A stretch of 64,000 nt of DNA from Alistipes sp. (GCA_017465575.1 JAFTVX010000018.1:1-64000); one strand, 5' to 3'; shown: positions 1 through 8,345, counted from the first letter of the stretch. Made by a program: numbers and translations. The notes: generated from the sequence alone by a model not told the origin.

Positions 1-68
1 AGCGTTTGTGCATTCTCAAACAAACTGCAACCCGATTGATTGCGACGATAAGTGACCTTTTTTTTCAT
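1..68 (-). CDS. 5' end of a minus-strand gene cut by the window edge
   Basis: A frame opens at an ATG (codon 68-66; an in-frame alternative lies at 74-72) and stays open to base 1. It encodes MKKKVTYRRNQSGCSLFENA and then leaves the window. A well-spaced promoter lies just upstream (86-116), which is the main reason to believe it. It follows the BACON lipoprotein gene on the same strand. The 22 visible residues are too few to assign a family. Confidence 0.45.
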   Translation of the reverse strand, partial: MKKKVTYRRNQSGCSLFENAQT

Positions 69-74
69 AATCAT

Positions 75-102
75 ATTATTTTGTACAAATATACAAAATA
101 AT
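75..102. repeat. Perfect 11-bp inverted repeat over a -7 promoter element
   Basis: ATTATTTTGTA (75-85) and TACAAAATAAT (92-102) are exact reverse complements separated by six bases. The right arm and the gap contain the minus-strand -7 box (86-93). It could be a repressor operator or form a hairpin at the 5' end of the transcript. Confidence 0.5.
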
Positions 103-116
103 TTACTGATTAGCAA
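86..116 (-). promoter_or_regulatory. Promoter for the truncated left-edge gene
   Basis: Read on the minus strand there is a TTG at 116-114, a 20-bp spacer, and TATATTTG at 93-86. This matches the Bacteroidota consensus TTG-N19/20-TAnnTTTG. Transcription would start around 80, just before the ATG. Confidence 0.6.
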
Positions 117-147
117 ATGGTTAATTTATAGAACTTGCCTTATCTTA

Positions 148-1638
148 TTACTCTACGAATCTCTCGGCTACGCCTGTCCACGAACCTGTAATGGTGTTAC
201 GGCGGTCGTCCATAACCTCGAACTCAACGGTGATTGTGCCGTCGCCATTATCCTTGATAGACATCTCGCCATCACGGAAGGGCGCTACCTCCTCCTGGTC
301 TACGGTGAAGTACCAGCTACAATTTAGCTGCTGCATATTTGACCAACCGGGGATAAACGACCACTTAGCCAAGTAGTCCGATGCGACATAGTCGCCAAAG
401 AAACCGCTCTTCTCGTCGTTGTAGCCAGTGATAAAGTCGAGCTGTACGCAGTCGCCCTCGTTTGAGTTGGGAGCGATGAGAATCATCCAGTTGAAGGCGC
501 CATAGTCGTAGTAGTCTCCATAGCAGTCATAGAGCAAGTAGTGGTCTGAGAGGTCTGTGGTGTAGTCCTCGGTGAGGGTAGAGTATACCTTTACATCGCC
601 ACGACCATCATGCAAGGCAACAGGGCCCTCGTAGATTGCAGTGTGTGTCTCGCCAGCAACCTTTACGCTAAGCGTTACTTTGCCGTTCTCGACTGTGAGA
701 GTACCCTCCTCGAAGGGGTTAATCTTATCACGACGAGCATCCTTGTCTGTTACCCAGTAACCGCTATACTCCGCAGTGAAGGTCCACTCGGTGCAGCTAT
801 CCTCGGGGTCAAATTTGTAGGTACCGTTGGGAATCTTGATGTAGTCGACATCGGTCGAAATAGGGCCGTATGCGTCGATACGGTAGTAGGTAGCATTGGG
901 CAGTGAGTTACCCTCGCCATCGAAACCACGGTCGGTGATGAAGAACCAGTAGTTGCCTACACCGGGAGAGAGGGCATCGCCAAGGTACTCGCCAGAGAGA
1001 ATGGACGCCTCGAACATTATCTCGCCATCGCCAGCCTGACGGAGTGTTGTGGTGGCTGTTGCGGTGCCGTAGCCGATTGTAACGACGGTCTCGCGAGCCT
1101 TTTTGGTGGTGTTTGTTGCAATGCCAAGCTCCACCTTGCCCTCGGTCTGAGTATCCATAGAGTAAATCCAGTCGGCATCGCTCTTTACATATATATAATC
1201 CTCAGGGTTCTTGCCGTCAAGGGTGTACTCGATAACGACCTTGCAACCAGTGCGCTTAACCTCGATTGAGTCGCCCGAGGTGATTGCGATAGTTGCCTCC
1301 TCGGCTACGCCAAGCTGGTTTACAACCACGGTAGCGCGCGTTGCGCCTACTGCAAGAGTTACGGCTGCCATACGAGTACCGCCAGTCCCGTTGTCACCAA
1401 CCTGAACGGTGATTGTTCCCTCCTTGTGGTTGCGCACACGCAACCAATCGGCTGAGAGTGTTACCTCGGCCTCGGTGTCGGCCTTGTAGCTAATCTCGAA
1501 ATCGGTGGCATACTTGCCTACGGTTACCTCGGTAGACGATGTGATGCTAAGAGCGCCACCATTCTCAGTTTTGTTGTTCTCGCACGCTACCGTAAAGAGC
1601 GCAACGAGTGCAACAACGAGTGTAAAAAGTCTTTTCAT
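148..1638 (-). CDS. BACON-domain lipoprotein
   Basis: This 496-residue protein begins with a lipoprotein signal peptide (MKRLFTLVVALVALFTVAC, lipid-anchored Cys19). Two BACON-like beta-sandwich repeats follow at about residues 30-110 and 115-205; each ends in a motif like ATVVVNQLG or TTTLRQAG. The C-terminal 280 residues are aromatic- and Asp-rich and resemble no catalytic family I can name. BACON domains in Bacteroidota outer-membrane lipoproteins are linked to carbohydrate or mucin contact, but there is no SusC/D pair next to this gene. It has its own promoter and is most likely surface or periplasmic, outer-membrane anchored. Function unknown. Confidence 0.85.
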   Translation of the reverse strand: MKRLFTLVVALVALFTVACENNKTENGGALSITSSTEVTVGKYATDFEISYKADTEAEVTLSADWLRVRNHKEGTITVQVGDNGTGGTRMAAVTLAVGATRATVVVNQLGVAEEATIAITSGDSIEVKRTGCKVVIEYTLDGKNPEDYIYVKSDADWIYSMDTQTEGKVELGIATNTTKKARETVVTIGYGTATATTTLRQAGDGEIMFEASILSGEYLGDALSPGVGNYWFFITDRGFDGEGNSLPNATYYRIDAYGPISTDVDYIKIPNGTYKFDPEDSCTEWTFTAEYSGYWVTDKDARRDKINPFEEGTLTVENGKVTLSVKVAGETHTAIYEGPVALHDGRGDVKVYSTLTEDYTTDLSDHYLLYDCYGDYYDYGAFNWMILIAPNSNEGDCVQLDFITGYNDEKSGFFGDYVASDYLAKWSFIPGWSNMQQLNCSWYFTVDQEEVAPFRDGEMSIKDNGDGTITVEFEVMDDRRNTITGSWTGVAERFVE

Positions 1639-1696
1639 AAAAGGTATTTAATTGTATGTTGATTGTTCTAAGGTTCGTATACGTAAATATACGGCA

Positions 1697-1727
1697 CAAA
1701 GGTATGGCAAATAATATGAATCGCCAA
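1697..1727 (-). promoter_or_regulatory. Promoter of the BACON lipoprotein gene
   Basis: On the minus strand: TTG at 1727-1725, a 20-bp spacer, and TACCTTTG at 1704-1697. The start codon lies about 55 nt downstream. Confidence 0.65.
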
Positions 1728-1813
1728 ATTTTACCCCCCCCTATTTTTTTTGAGTTTTTAGTTGATAGTTTTTAGTTGTTAGAATTTTAAGACCACAGAG
1801 CCCACAGTAATAT

Positions 1814-1930
1814 GATACTCGACTTCGTTGTCGTCTCTTTCGTCTCTTTCGTCTTTTTCAATAATGTGTTAAAATGTGTTAAAATGTTTTTTCAGCGGAA
1901 GTTTTCTAATAACTAATAACTAACAACTCT
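1814..1930. repeat. Dispersed intergenic repeat, copy A
   Basis: The 311-base gap between the BACON gene and the channel gene holds the BACON promoter, a C-run at 1734-1741, and this AT/pyrimidine-rich stretch. It contains repeated TCGTCTCTT units, repeated TGTTAAAA units, the core TTTTTCAGCGGAAGTTTTC and a TAACTAA-type tail. About 115 bases match a second copy at 9779-9920, and the core recurs at 22811-22845. No coding capacity was seen. Confidence 0.65.
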
Positions 1931-1950
1931 CATTGCTCTCTATATATAAT

Positions 1951-2679
1951 ATGGTATGCTCTTTGTTCTCTGCGGTGGAAACCTTTGATAAGATGTTTCT
2001 GCGCTTTATAAATATACTGACGCTTGTTGCAAGCTCACTGTTGTTGCTGTCGCTATCCGTGGAGACTATCTACTCCAAGGAGTTGGCCGAGTTCTCCGAG
2101 CTATATTCGTGGGTGATGTTCTCCGTATGCCTTATCTTCTGTCTCGACTTCTTTGCGCTTATGGCAGCAAGTGACCACCCGTGGCGATTCCTTGCCCGCA
2201 ACATTATCGTTCTTATCCTATCCGTTCCCTATCACACCATCTTCTCGCTCTCGGGCGTGGTGCTTGGACATACCGCCACGATGGTGATGAGCGGCATTGC
2301 GATGCTCCGCTCCGTGATGGCAATCTATATAACGCTTCGTTGGCTTATCTCACGCCGAGCATCACGCCTTTTGGGTGCATATATCGCCACTGTGGTGGTG
2401 TGCACCTACTTTGCTGCATTATTCTTCTACGAGTACGAGGCGCCTGTGAATAGTGCGGTCAAGGGCTTTGGCGATGCGCTATGGTGGGCCTGTATGAATA
2501 TGACAACGGTGGGTGCCGAGATATTCCCCGTAACGGCATTAGGCAAGGTGATATGTGTTGTTCTGCCTATTATCGGCATGGCGATGTTTCCTGTGTTTAC
2601 GGTCTATGTAACATCGTTATTTGACCGAAAACAGCCGAGTGGCACAAGAGTTGCAGAGGATAGCGAAAACCAAAAATAA
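1951..2679 (+). CDS. Six-TM ion-channel-like protein with altered filter
   Basis: This 242-residue membrane protein (ATG at 1951; the in-frame TTG at 1933 is less likely) has the layout of a voltage-gated-type cation channel subunit: segments near 18-38, 48-72, 84-105, 108-132, 142-162 and 195-222, with a pore loop before the last one. The filter region reads TTVGAEIFPVT (185-195) where potassium channels have TTVGYGDIYPVT; the Tyr-Gly pair is reduced to one Ala and Asp becomes Glu. The S4-like segment has few arginines. A lipoprotein gene follows six bases later. Potassium selectivity cannot be assumed. Confidence 0.8.
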   Translation: MVCSLFSAVETFDKMFLRFINILTLVASSLLLLSLSVETIYSKELAEFSELYSWVMFSVCLIFCLDFFALMAASDHPWRFLARNIIVLILSVPYHTIFSLSGVVLGHTATMVMSGIAMLRSVMAIYITLRWLISRRASRLLGAYIATVVVCTYFAALFFYEYEAPVNSAVKGFGDALWWACMNMTTVGAEIFPVTALGKVICVVLPIIGMAMFPVFTVYVTSLFDRKQPSGTRVAEDSENQK

Positions 2680-2685
2680 CAGGAT

Positions 2686-3258
2686 ATGAAAAGATTTTTA
2701 CTTTCGTTAGTGCTCGTGGCGGTGATGGTCGCCGTCGCAGGTTGCAAGACAAAGACAAGAGAGTGGAACGACCGTGAGCGCCGTGCTGTGCGCGAGGAGG
2801 TGAGAGCCTATCGCGATATGGCCTATCTGAACAACCTTGCCGAGTTGGAGTTTGAGGAGTTTGCCGACGATGTTGTGGGTTATATCGAGGTCGATTACCC
2901 CGTCTACACCACCTTCGTCGAGCTACCCTCGAAGGGCGATACCGTAGAGGTATATGTGGTGTCGACCATTGTTAAGAAGCTCAATGCCGATGCCCATAAT
3001 ATGCGCAATATCTACCCCTATCCGTGGTTGGTTTCGGAAGGTATTCTCCCTGCCAACCTCGACCATCAGGCACAGCGAGCCTTCTATGAGTGCTTTGCCC
3101 GCAAGGTGCGCAACACCTATCCCTCGACTACGGCATTCTTCAACGCAGTGGTCAACGACAATGCCAACTCTCAGCTGACCACGCTGCAAGAGCAGTGCGC
3201 TGCCGACCTCTTCGACTGGAATATCGTTATCGAGGAGGAGGTCGTCACAACAAATTAA
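2686..3258 (+). CDS. Lipoprotein of unknown function paired with the channel gene
   Basis: This 190-residue protein starts with a lipoprotein signal (lipobox AVAGC, Cys20) followed by a charged helical region rich in Arg and Glu (26-60). The rest is an alpha/beta-looking domain with no catalytic motif that I recognise. It starts six bases after the channel gene and is almost certainly co-transcribed with it, so a role as an accessory or sensor of that membrane protein is possible but unproven. A Lys at +2 after the Cys does not clearly indicate surface export. Confidence 0.75.
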   Translation: MKRFLLSLVLVAVMVAVAGCKTKTREWNDRERRAVREEVRAYRDMAYLNNLAELEFEEFADDVVGYIEVDYPVYTTFVELPSKGDTVEVYVVSTIVKKLNADAHNMRNIYPYPWLVSEGILPANLDHQAQRAFYECFARKVRNTYPSTTAFFNAVVNDNANSQLTTLQEQCAADLFDWNIVIEEEVVTTN

Positions 3259-3296
3259 CACACCTTTTAACCATTGCATAGTTAAGTAAAAGTGAG

Positions 3297-3346
3297 CCCC
3301 GAAAGGTGGGGTAGTGGAGTCTTAGATTTCGGTCTTTGACTCCTCG
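3297..3346 (+). terminator. Two short stem-loops after the channel/lipoprotein pair
   Basis: CCCC/GGGG (3297-3300 with 3308-3311) and GGAGTC/GACTCC (3316-3321 with 3338-3343) form adjacent hairpins followed by a short T run. Weak but plausible terminator. Confidence 0.35.
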
Positions 3347-3373
3347 TTTTGCGTTAACTTTGGGAATAAAATT

Positions 3374-3403
3374 TTGAAGTTTCGGAAAATATTTGTAAAT
3401 TTG
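3374..3403 (+). promoter_or_regulatory. mscL promoter
   Basis: TTG at 3374-3376, a 19-bp spacer, and TAAATTTG at 3396-3403. The leader to the mscL ATG is about 37 nt. Confidence 0.65.
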
Positions 3404-3445
3404 CGTTTAGTAAACAATTAAATAACACTTAAATAACTGAAAACT

Positions 3446-3895
3446 ATGGGATTTTTGAAAGAATTCAAGGAGTTCGCGATGAAGGGTAATGTCGTAGATA
3501 TGGCTGTCGGTGTTATCATCGGCGGTGCATTCGGTAAGATTGTTACCTCGTTGGTTAATGACATCATTATGCCTCCTATCGGTGTGTTGATGGGTGGTGT
3601 TGATTTCAAGGACCTTAGCGTTGTTCTCCAGAAGGGCGTCGAGGCTACCGAGACTGCGCCTGCTGTTGCCGAGGTTGTTTGGAAGTATGGCGCTTTCATT
3701 CAGCAGGTTGTTGACTTCCTCATCATTGCGTTCAGCGTATTCGTGATGATTAAGCTTATCAACAAGCTTTCGAACCTTCGCAAGAAGGAGGAGGAGGCAC
3801 CCGCTCCCGAGCCCACACCTGCACCCGAACCCGAGCCCACAAAGGAGGAGGTTTTGTTGACCGAGATTCGTGATTTGCTCAAGGAGAGAAAGTAG
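3446..3895 (+). CDS. mscL: Large-conductance mechanosensitive channel MscL
   Basis: A 149-residue homopentameric inner-membrane channel that opens under high membrane tension and releases solutes during hypo-osmotic shock. The N-terminal amphipathic helix and TM1 carry the family pattern [17 protein letters not shown], with the conserved NDIIMPPIG at the end of TM1 and TM2 near 88-108. The cytoplasmic C-terminus has an unusual Pro/Glu-rich linker ([17 protein letters not shown]) before the final bundle helix [11 protein letters not shown]. It is monocistronic, with its own promoter and a strong terminator. Confidence 0.97.
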   Translation: MGFLKEFKEFAMKGNVVDMAVGVIIGGAFGKIVTSLVNDIIMPPIGVLMGGVDFKDLSVVLQKGVEATETAPAVAEVVWKYGAFIQQVVDFLIIAFSVFVMIKLINKLSNLRKKEEEAPAPEPTPAPEPEPTKEEVLLTEIRDLLKERK

Positions 3896-3915
3896 GCTTA
3901 GCACAGCTAAAAAAT

Positions 3916-3947
3916 AATTCCCCGAGGTTTTCTTCGGGGAATTTTCT
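3916..3947 (+). terminator. mscL terminator
   Basis: A 10-bp perfect stem AATTCCCCGA / TCGGGGAATT (3916-3925 with 3934-3943) with an 8-nt loop, followed by TTCTGTTTTT. The upstream A-run could make it work in both directions, also serving the convergent deacylase gene. Confidence 0.85.
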
Positions 3948-4053
3948 GTTTTTAGTTAGTGGGTTTTATTAGGGAATTTAATGAGTTTAGGGAGTGTAAG
4001 GAGTGTAAGGATAAGTGTCGATTGCACTTTCCTAAATTTTCTATCCTTTGCGC

Positions 4054-4545
4054 CTAATACAACTTAATATACTCATACGAGTTACCCACCATTTCGAGAT
4101 ACTTCTCGAACTCCTTACGGCTGATAACCACCGTAAAACGGTTGTCGTTGGGGTGGAAACTCAACGACTCTTGCTGTTGGAGTGTCTCGTCGAGGAAGAG
4201 GTGCACATGTTTCTCCTCGTCGTTAATAAGACCAAAGGGCGATACCGAGCCAGGCATCAGTCCGAGCCACTTCTGCATTCTTTCGGGCGAGGCAAACGAG
4301 AGCTTACCTTGGTGCAAGATATGCTCCAAGTCGTGAATTGCCATCGACTGCTCCGAGTCGAAAACAACAAGATAGTGGCGGTTGCCCTTGTGGTTACGGA
4401 AAAATAGGTTCTTGCAGTGCTTCGAACCGTCCTTATGCCAATACTGGCGTGCTATCTCAATTGTGGGTGCCTCGGGGTGCTCATACCACGAGTACTCAAT
4501 GCCGTGCTCGGTGAGCCAAGCAAATACTTTATCTCTGCGTTCCAT
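4054..4545 (-). CDS. YbaK/ProX-type aminoacyl-tRNA deacylase
   Basis: A 163-residue stand-alone editing-domain protein of the YbaK / prolyl-tRNA synthetase INS superfamily. These enzymes hydrolyse mischarged tRNAs in trans, typically Ala-tRNA(Pro) or Cys-tRNA(Pro). Family features are the N-terminal helix (VFAWLTEHGIEYSWYEHPEA), the substrate-pocket Lys in SKHCKNLFFRNHKGN, and the GSVSPFGLINDE loop in the second half. The sequence is closest in feel to the ProX/PrdX branch. The start codon lies four bases after a TATTTTTG box on the minus strand, so the mRNA may be nearly leaderless. It is divergent from galK. Confidence 0.88.
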   Translation of the reverse strand: MERRDKVFAWLTEHGIEYSWYEHPEAPTIEIARQYWHKDGSKHCKNLFFRNHKGNRHYLVVFDSEQSMAIHDLEHILHQGKLSFASPERMQKWLGLMPGSVSPFGLINDEEKHVHLFLDETLQQQESLSFHPNDNRFTVVISRKEFEKYLEMVGNSYEYIKLY

Positions 4546-4549
4546 AGCG

Positions 4550-4557
4550 CAAAAATA
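4550..4557 (-). promoter_or_regulatory. Candidate -7 element of the deacylase gene
   Basis: TATTTTTG on the minus strand ends four bases before the ATG. No TTG lies at the usual 19-20 bp distance (nearest spacings are 12 and 24), so this is less secure than the other promoters. Confidence 0.4.
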
Positions 4558-4578
4558 GAAAAATTATCGCAAAGGTTG

Positions 4579-4609
4579 TTGCAAAACCCGAATAAAATCT
4601 CTAACTTTG
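4579..4609 (+). promoter_or_regulatory. galK promoter
   Basis: TTG at 4579-4581, a 20-bp spacer, and TAACTTTG at 4602-4609. The leader to the ATG at 4647 is about 32 nt. Confidence 0.6.
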
Positions 4610-4646
4610 TAAAGATAATTTGAACACTAAAACTATTCGCAATACT

Positions 4647-5783
4647 ATGAATGTAGAACTCATTAACCAAAAATTCTTTGAGAAATTCGCAACCAAGGGT
4701 GAGCTCTTTACCTCGCCTGGTCGTATCAACCTTATCGGCGAACACACCGACTACAATGGCGGTTTTGTATTCCCTGGCGCTATCGACAAGGGTATGGCGG
4801 CAGAGATTAAGCTCAACGGCACAGAGAAGGTGCGTGCCTACTCCGTAGACCTTGATGACTATGCCGAGTTTGGTCTTGAGGAGGCAGATGCTCCCAAGGC
4901 AAGCTGGGCGAGATATATCTTTGGCGTTTGCCGTGAGATTCAGAAGCGTGGTGGCAAAATAGCGGGCTTCGATACAGCCTTTGCAGGTGATGTGCCCCTC
5001 GGTGCAGGTATGTCGTCGTCGGCAGCCTTGGAGTCAACTTTTGCCAATGCGCTGAACGACCTCTTCGACCTCGGTATCGACCGCTTCGAGTTGGCGCGTA
5101 TCGGCCAGTCGACAGAGCATAACTACTGCGGTGTGAAGTGCGGTATTATGGACCAGTTCGCATCGGTATTTGGCAAGGCAGGCCACCTTATGCGCCTCGA
5201 CTGCCGCTCTATGGAGTTTGAGTACTTCCCCTTCGACCCCGAGAAGCACGGCTATAAGGTAGTGTTGCTCGACTCTGTTGTTAAGCACGAATTGGTGGGT
5301 TCGCCCTACAACGACCGCCGTGCATCGTGCGAGAGGGTAGCGGCAAAGCTCGGTCAGGAGTTCTTGCGTGGCGCTACAATGGCACAGCTCGACGCTATCA
5401 AGAGCGAAATCTCGGAGGAGGACTACAAAAGAGCTCGCTATGTTATCGGCGAGGAGCAGCGCGTGTTGGATGTCTGCGAGGCTCTGAAGCGCGACGACTA
5501 CGAGACCGTGGGCAAGCGTATGTATGAGACCCACTGGGGTATGTCGAAGGATTATGAGGTGTCATGCGAGGAACTTGACTTCTTGGCTACGGTTGCCGAG
5601 GAGTGTGGCGTTTCGGGTTCACGCATTATGGGCGGTGGTTTTGGTGGCTGCACTATCAACCTTGTCAAGGCTGAGCGCTACGATGACTTTATCGCCACGG
5701 CTAAGAAGCGCTTTGCGGAGAAGTACGGCCACGAACCTAAGGTCTACCAGGTGGTAATCTCTGACGGCGCTCGTCGTCTATAA
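4647..5783 (+). CDS. galK: Galactokinase
   Basis: A 378-residue GHMP-family kinase that phosphorylates galactose at C1 with ATP, the entry step of the Leloir pathway. The galactokinase signature GRINLIGEHTDYNGG is near residue 18. The ATP-binding glycine/serine loop PLGAGMSSSAALE and the C-terminal GHMP motif GGGFGGC are both present, as is CGIMDQFAS, whose Asp is the catalytic base. The ATG at 4647 is preferred over a TTG at 4620 because it matches the family N-terminus. It stands alone with its own promoter and terminator; no galT, galE or galM is adjacent. Confidence 0.96.
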   Translation: MNVELINQKFFEKFATKGELFTSPGRINLIGEHTDYNGGFVFPGAIDKGMAAEIKLNGTEKVRAYSVDLDDYAEFGLEEADAPKASWARYIFGVCREIQKRGGKIAGFDTAFAGDVPLGAGMSSSAALESTFANALNDLFDLGIDRFELARIGQSTEHNYCGVKCGIMDQFASVFGKAGHLMRLDCRSMEFEYFPFDPEKHGYKVVLLDSVVKHELVGSPYNDRRASCERVAAKLGQEFLRGATMAQLDAIKSEISEEDYKRARYVIGEEQRVLDVCEALKRDDYETVGKRMYETHWGMSKDYEVSCEELDFLATVAEECGVSGSRIMGGGFGGCTINLVKAERYDDFIATAKKRFAEKYGHEPKVYQVVISDGARRL

Positions 5784-5789
5784 TCTTAC

Positions 5790-5832
5790 GAAGCCTCAAT
5801 GCCCAAAACGGGTGGTTGGGGCTTCTGCTTTT
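5790..5832 (+). terminator. galK terminator
   Basis: A 10-bp stem with one G-T wobble (5790-5799 with 5816-5825) encloses a smaller CCC/GGG stem and is followed by TGCTTTTA. Confidence 0.7.
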
Positions 5833-5895
5833 ATATAAGCGGTGCAAAAAGCACGATATTCCGCATAGCAAAGTGAAAATTTAGCGCTTTTATTT

Positions 5896-5924
5896 TTGAA
5901 AGTCGTAAAATTTGTTTATCTTTG
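5896..5924 (+). promoter_or_regulatory. Promoter of the serine operon
   Basis: TTG at 5896-5898, an 18-bp spacer, and TATCTTTG at 5917-5924. The leader to serC is about 130 nt, with a possible GGTGC/GCACC pairing around 5940-5980, leaving room for post-transcriptional control. Confidence 0.65.
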
Positions 5925-6058
5925 TGTGTCTATATATTGGTGCGTGGATGATGTGTCGAAGGCTATCAGGCTGTGCACCATGCTTCTTAGCGAAGAATAT
6001 TGCAAACAAACACAAATAGTTAACTTTTATACAAACTTAAAAAAAACACTTAAAACTT

Positions 6059-7138
6059 ATGAAACACAATTTCAACGCAGGTCCTTGCGTACTTCCCCGT
6101 CAGGCTGTAGAGGCTGCTATCGAGGCTATCCGTGATTTCGACGGTACTGGTATCGGTATCCTTGAGATTTCACACCGTACTCCCGGCTGGGAGCGCGTAA
6201 TGGCAGAGGTTGAGCAGCTTTGGCGTGACCTTCTCAACATTCCCGATGACTACGCAGTATTCTTCGTAGGTGGTGGTGCTTCTACTCAGTTCTTCCAGGT
6301 TCCCGCTAACCTTCTCAAGACTAAGGCTGCTTACTTGCAGACTGGCGTTTGGGCAAAGAAGGCTGTTAAGGAGGCTAAGTTCTACGGTGAGGTAGAGGTT
6401 GTTGCTTCTTCTGAGGACAAGACCTACAGCTACATTCCCAAGAACTACACTATCCCCACTGATGCTGACTACTTCCACATCACTACCAACAACACTATCT
6501 ACGGTACCGAGATCCATGAGGATATCGACTCACCCGTAACCTTGGTTGCTGATATGTCTTCAGACATCATGTCTCGTCCTATCGACATCAAGAAGTATGG
6601 TATGATCTATGGTGGTGCTCAGAAGAATGTAGGCCCCGCTGGTGTTACCTTCGTTATCATCCGTAAGGATCTTCTTGGCCAGTCAGGTCGCAAGCTTCAG
6701 ACTATGGTTGACTACGCTACTCACTATCCCGAGGAGGCTCGCAACCACTCTATGTTCAACACTCCTCCCGTATTCCCCATCTTCGTTATGTACCAGACCT
6801 TGAAGTGGGTTAAGGAGCTCGGTGGTGTAGAGGTTATGTACAAGATGAACAAGGAGAAGGCTGAGTTGCTCTACAACGAGATCGACCGCAACTCTATGTT
6901 CGTAGGTACTGCTGCTAAGGAGGACCGCTCTTTGATGAATGTTTGCTTCGTAATGGCTCCCGGTAAGGAGGAGTTCGAGAAGGAGTTCATGGAGTTCGCT
7001 AAGGAGCGTGGTATGGTAGGTATCAAGGGTCACCGTTCAGTAGGTGGTTTCCGTGCTTCTATCTACAACGCTTGCCCCAAGGAGTCAGTAGAGGCTTTGG
7101 TAGCTTGCATGAAGGAGTTCGAGGAGCTTCACAAGTAA
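6059..7138 (+). CDS. serC: Phosphoserine aminotransferase
   Basis: A 359-residue PLP-dependent class V aminotransferase that converts 3-phosphohydroxypyruvate plus glutamate to phosphoserine, the second step of serine synthesis. It may also act in pyridoxal phosphate synthesis. The start [14 protein letters not shown] is typical; the phosphate/PLP loop [11 protein letters not shown] is near 63, and the Schiff-base lysine lies in [13 protein letters not shown] near 188. The substrate-binding [10 protein letters not shown] loop and the C-terminal [15 protein letters not shown] are intact. First gene of a serC-serA-DUF1015 operon. Codons are strongly biased to GCT, GGT and CGT, suggesting high expression. 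Confidence 0.97.
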   Translation: MKHNFNAGPCVLPRQAVEAAIEAIRDFDGTGIGILEISHRTPGWERVMAEVEQLWRDLLNIPDDYAVFFVGGGASTQFFQVPANLLKTKAAYLQTGVWAKKAVKEAKFYGEVEVVASSEDKTYSYIPKNYTIPTDADYFHITTNNTIYGTEIHEDIDSPVTLVADMSSDIMSRPIDIKKYGMIYGGAQKNVGPAGVTFVIIRKDLLGQSGRKLQTMVDYATHYPEEARNHSMFNTPPVFPIFVMYQTLKWVKELGGVEVMYKMNKEKAELLYNEIDRNSMFVGTAAKEDRSLMNVCFVMAPGKEEFEKEFMEFAKERGMVGIKGHRSVGGFRASIYNACPKESVEALVACMKEFEELHK

Positions 7139-7164
7139 TCCTTAATCAACTTAACAAATCAAAT

Positions 7165-7194
7165 GGTAGTCGTTGGTGTAAGCCGACGGCTACC
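7165..7194 (+). other. Stem-loop between serC and serA
   Basis: A 12-bp stem (GGTAGTCGTTGG with CCGACGGCTACC, two wobbles) and a 6-nt loop. There is no T tail, so it looks like a processing or stability element rather than a terminator. Confidence 0.6.
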
Positions 7195-7232
7195 TTAATA
7201 ACTTAAAAATTAAATAAGATTTCACCTAAATT

Positions 7233-8156
7233 ATGAAGGTACTTATTGCAACCGAGAAGCCCTTTGCAAAGACTGCAGTTGAGGGTATCGAGTCTATCTT
7301 GAAGGAGGCTAACTATGAGGTAGTACGCCTTGAGAAGTATACTGATAAGGCTGAGTTGTTGGCTGCTGTTGCTGATGTTGACGCTCTTATCATCCGTAGC
7401 GACAAGGTTACTGCTGAGGTTCTTGACGCTGCTAAGCAGCTTAAGATTGTTGTTCGTGCAGGTGCTGGCTTCGACAATGTTGACTGCGCTGCTGCAAAGG
7501 CTAAGGGTGTAGTTGTTATGAACACTCCTGGTCAGAACTCAAACGCTGTTGCTGAGTTGGCTCTCGGTATGATGGTTTATATGGCTCGTAACCAGTTCAA
7601 CCCTGGTACAGGTTCAGAGCTTCAGGGCAAGACCCTCGCTATCCACGCTTACGGTAATGTAGGTCGTTTGGTAGGTTTGAAGGGTAAGGCTCTCGGCATG
7701 AATGTCGTTGCTTACGACCCCTTCATCACCGACGAGGCTGTTTTCGAGCGTGATGGCGTTAAGAAGATGAACTCTGTTGCTGAGCTTTATGCTGCTGCTG
7801 ACTACCTCTCATTGCACATTCCTGCAACTGCTGAGACTAAGGGTTCTATCGGCTACGACCTCGCTATGTCTATGCCTAAGGGCGCTACCTTGGTGAACAC
7901 CGCTCGTAAGGAGGTTATCAACGAGGAGGGTCTTATGAAGGCTATGGAGGAGCGTGAGGACCTCAAGTACATCACCGATGTTGCTCCCGAGGCTAAGGAT
8001 GTTTACGCAGAGAAGTTTGGCAAGCGCTACTTCGGCACTCCCAAGAAGCAGGGTGCTGAGACCGCTGAGGCTAATGTAAACGCTGGTCTTGCTGCTGCTC
8101 GCCAGATTGTTGACTTCTTCGTAAACGGCAACACTCGCTTCCAGGTAAATAAGTAA
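7233..8156 (+). CDS. serA: D-3-phosphoglycerate dehydrogenase, short form with Lys
   Basis: A 307-residue NAD-dependent dehydrogenase that oxidises 3-phosphoglycerate to 3-phosphohydroxypyruvate, the first committed step of serine synthesis. It has the catalytic and nucleotide-binding domains only, with no ACT domain, so allosteric serine feedback as in the E. coli enzyme is not expected. The Rossmann loop HAYGNVGRLVG is near 138-148; catalytic Arg is R225 (NTARKEV) and Glu is likely E253. The usual catalytic His is replaced by Lys (TPKKQG, K271), a variant known from the short type III enzymes. It lies downstream of serC in the operon. Confidence 0.93.
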   Translation: MKVLIATEKPFAKTAVEGIESILKEANYEVVRLEKYTDKAELLAAVADVDALIIRSDKVTAEVLDAAKQLKIVVRAGAGFDNVDCAAAKAKGVVVMNTPGQNSNAVAELALGMMVYMARNQFNPGTGSELQGKTLAIHAYGNVGRLVGLKGKALGMNVVAYDPFITDEAVFERDGVKKMNSVAELYAAADYLSLHIPATAETKGSIGYDLAMSMPKGATLVNTARKEVINEEGLMKAMEEREDLKYITDVAPEAKDVYAEKFGKRYFGTPKKQGAETAEANVNAGLAAARQIVDFFVNGNTRFQVNK

Positions 8157-8185
8157 TAGATTGAATATTTTGGAGTCTGCCTTGC

Positions 8186-8228
8186 TTTGAAAATGCTCAT
8201 TTACAACGAGTAAACTGCGCTTTTCAAA
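8186..8228 (+). other. Nested stem-loop downstream of serA
   Basis: An outer 8-bp stem TTTGAAAA/TTTTCAAA (8186-8193 with 8221-8228) encloses TTTAC/GTAAA (8200-8204 with 8210-8214). Confidence 0.5.
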
Positions 8229-8279
8229 TCTTCGAGCAGCCACCAAACTATCCTAATCTCTTCCTTATTTATATATTAT

Positions 8280-8305
8280 AGGGTGTCAATCTCGGTTGGC
8301 ACCCT
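8280..8305 (+). other. Stem-loop upstream of the DUF1015 gene
   Basis: A 10-bp stem AGGGTGTCAA/TTGGCACCCT with one wobble and a 6-nt loop (8290-8295). It is not followed by a T run. It sits 41 nt before the DUF1015 start and could modulate its expression relative to serA. Confidence 0.6.
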
Positions 8306-8345
8306 TACAAAGAATAAATAACCAAGCTAAAACTATCTAACTAAT

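Noticed and set aside
52..327. 91-codon plus-strand frame at the left edge
   Set aside because: It overlaps the BACON gene end and the promoter region; composition is not protein-like.
5925..6058. Possible riboswitch in the serC leader
   Set aside because: Only short pairings (GGTGC/GCACC) and no known aptamer core seen; kept as a note under the promoter.
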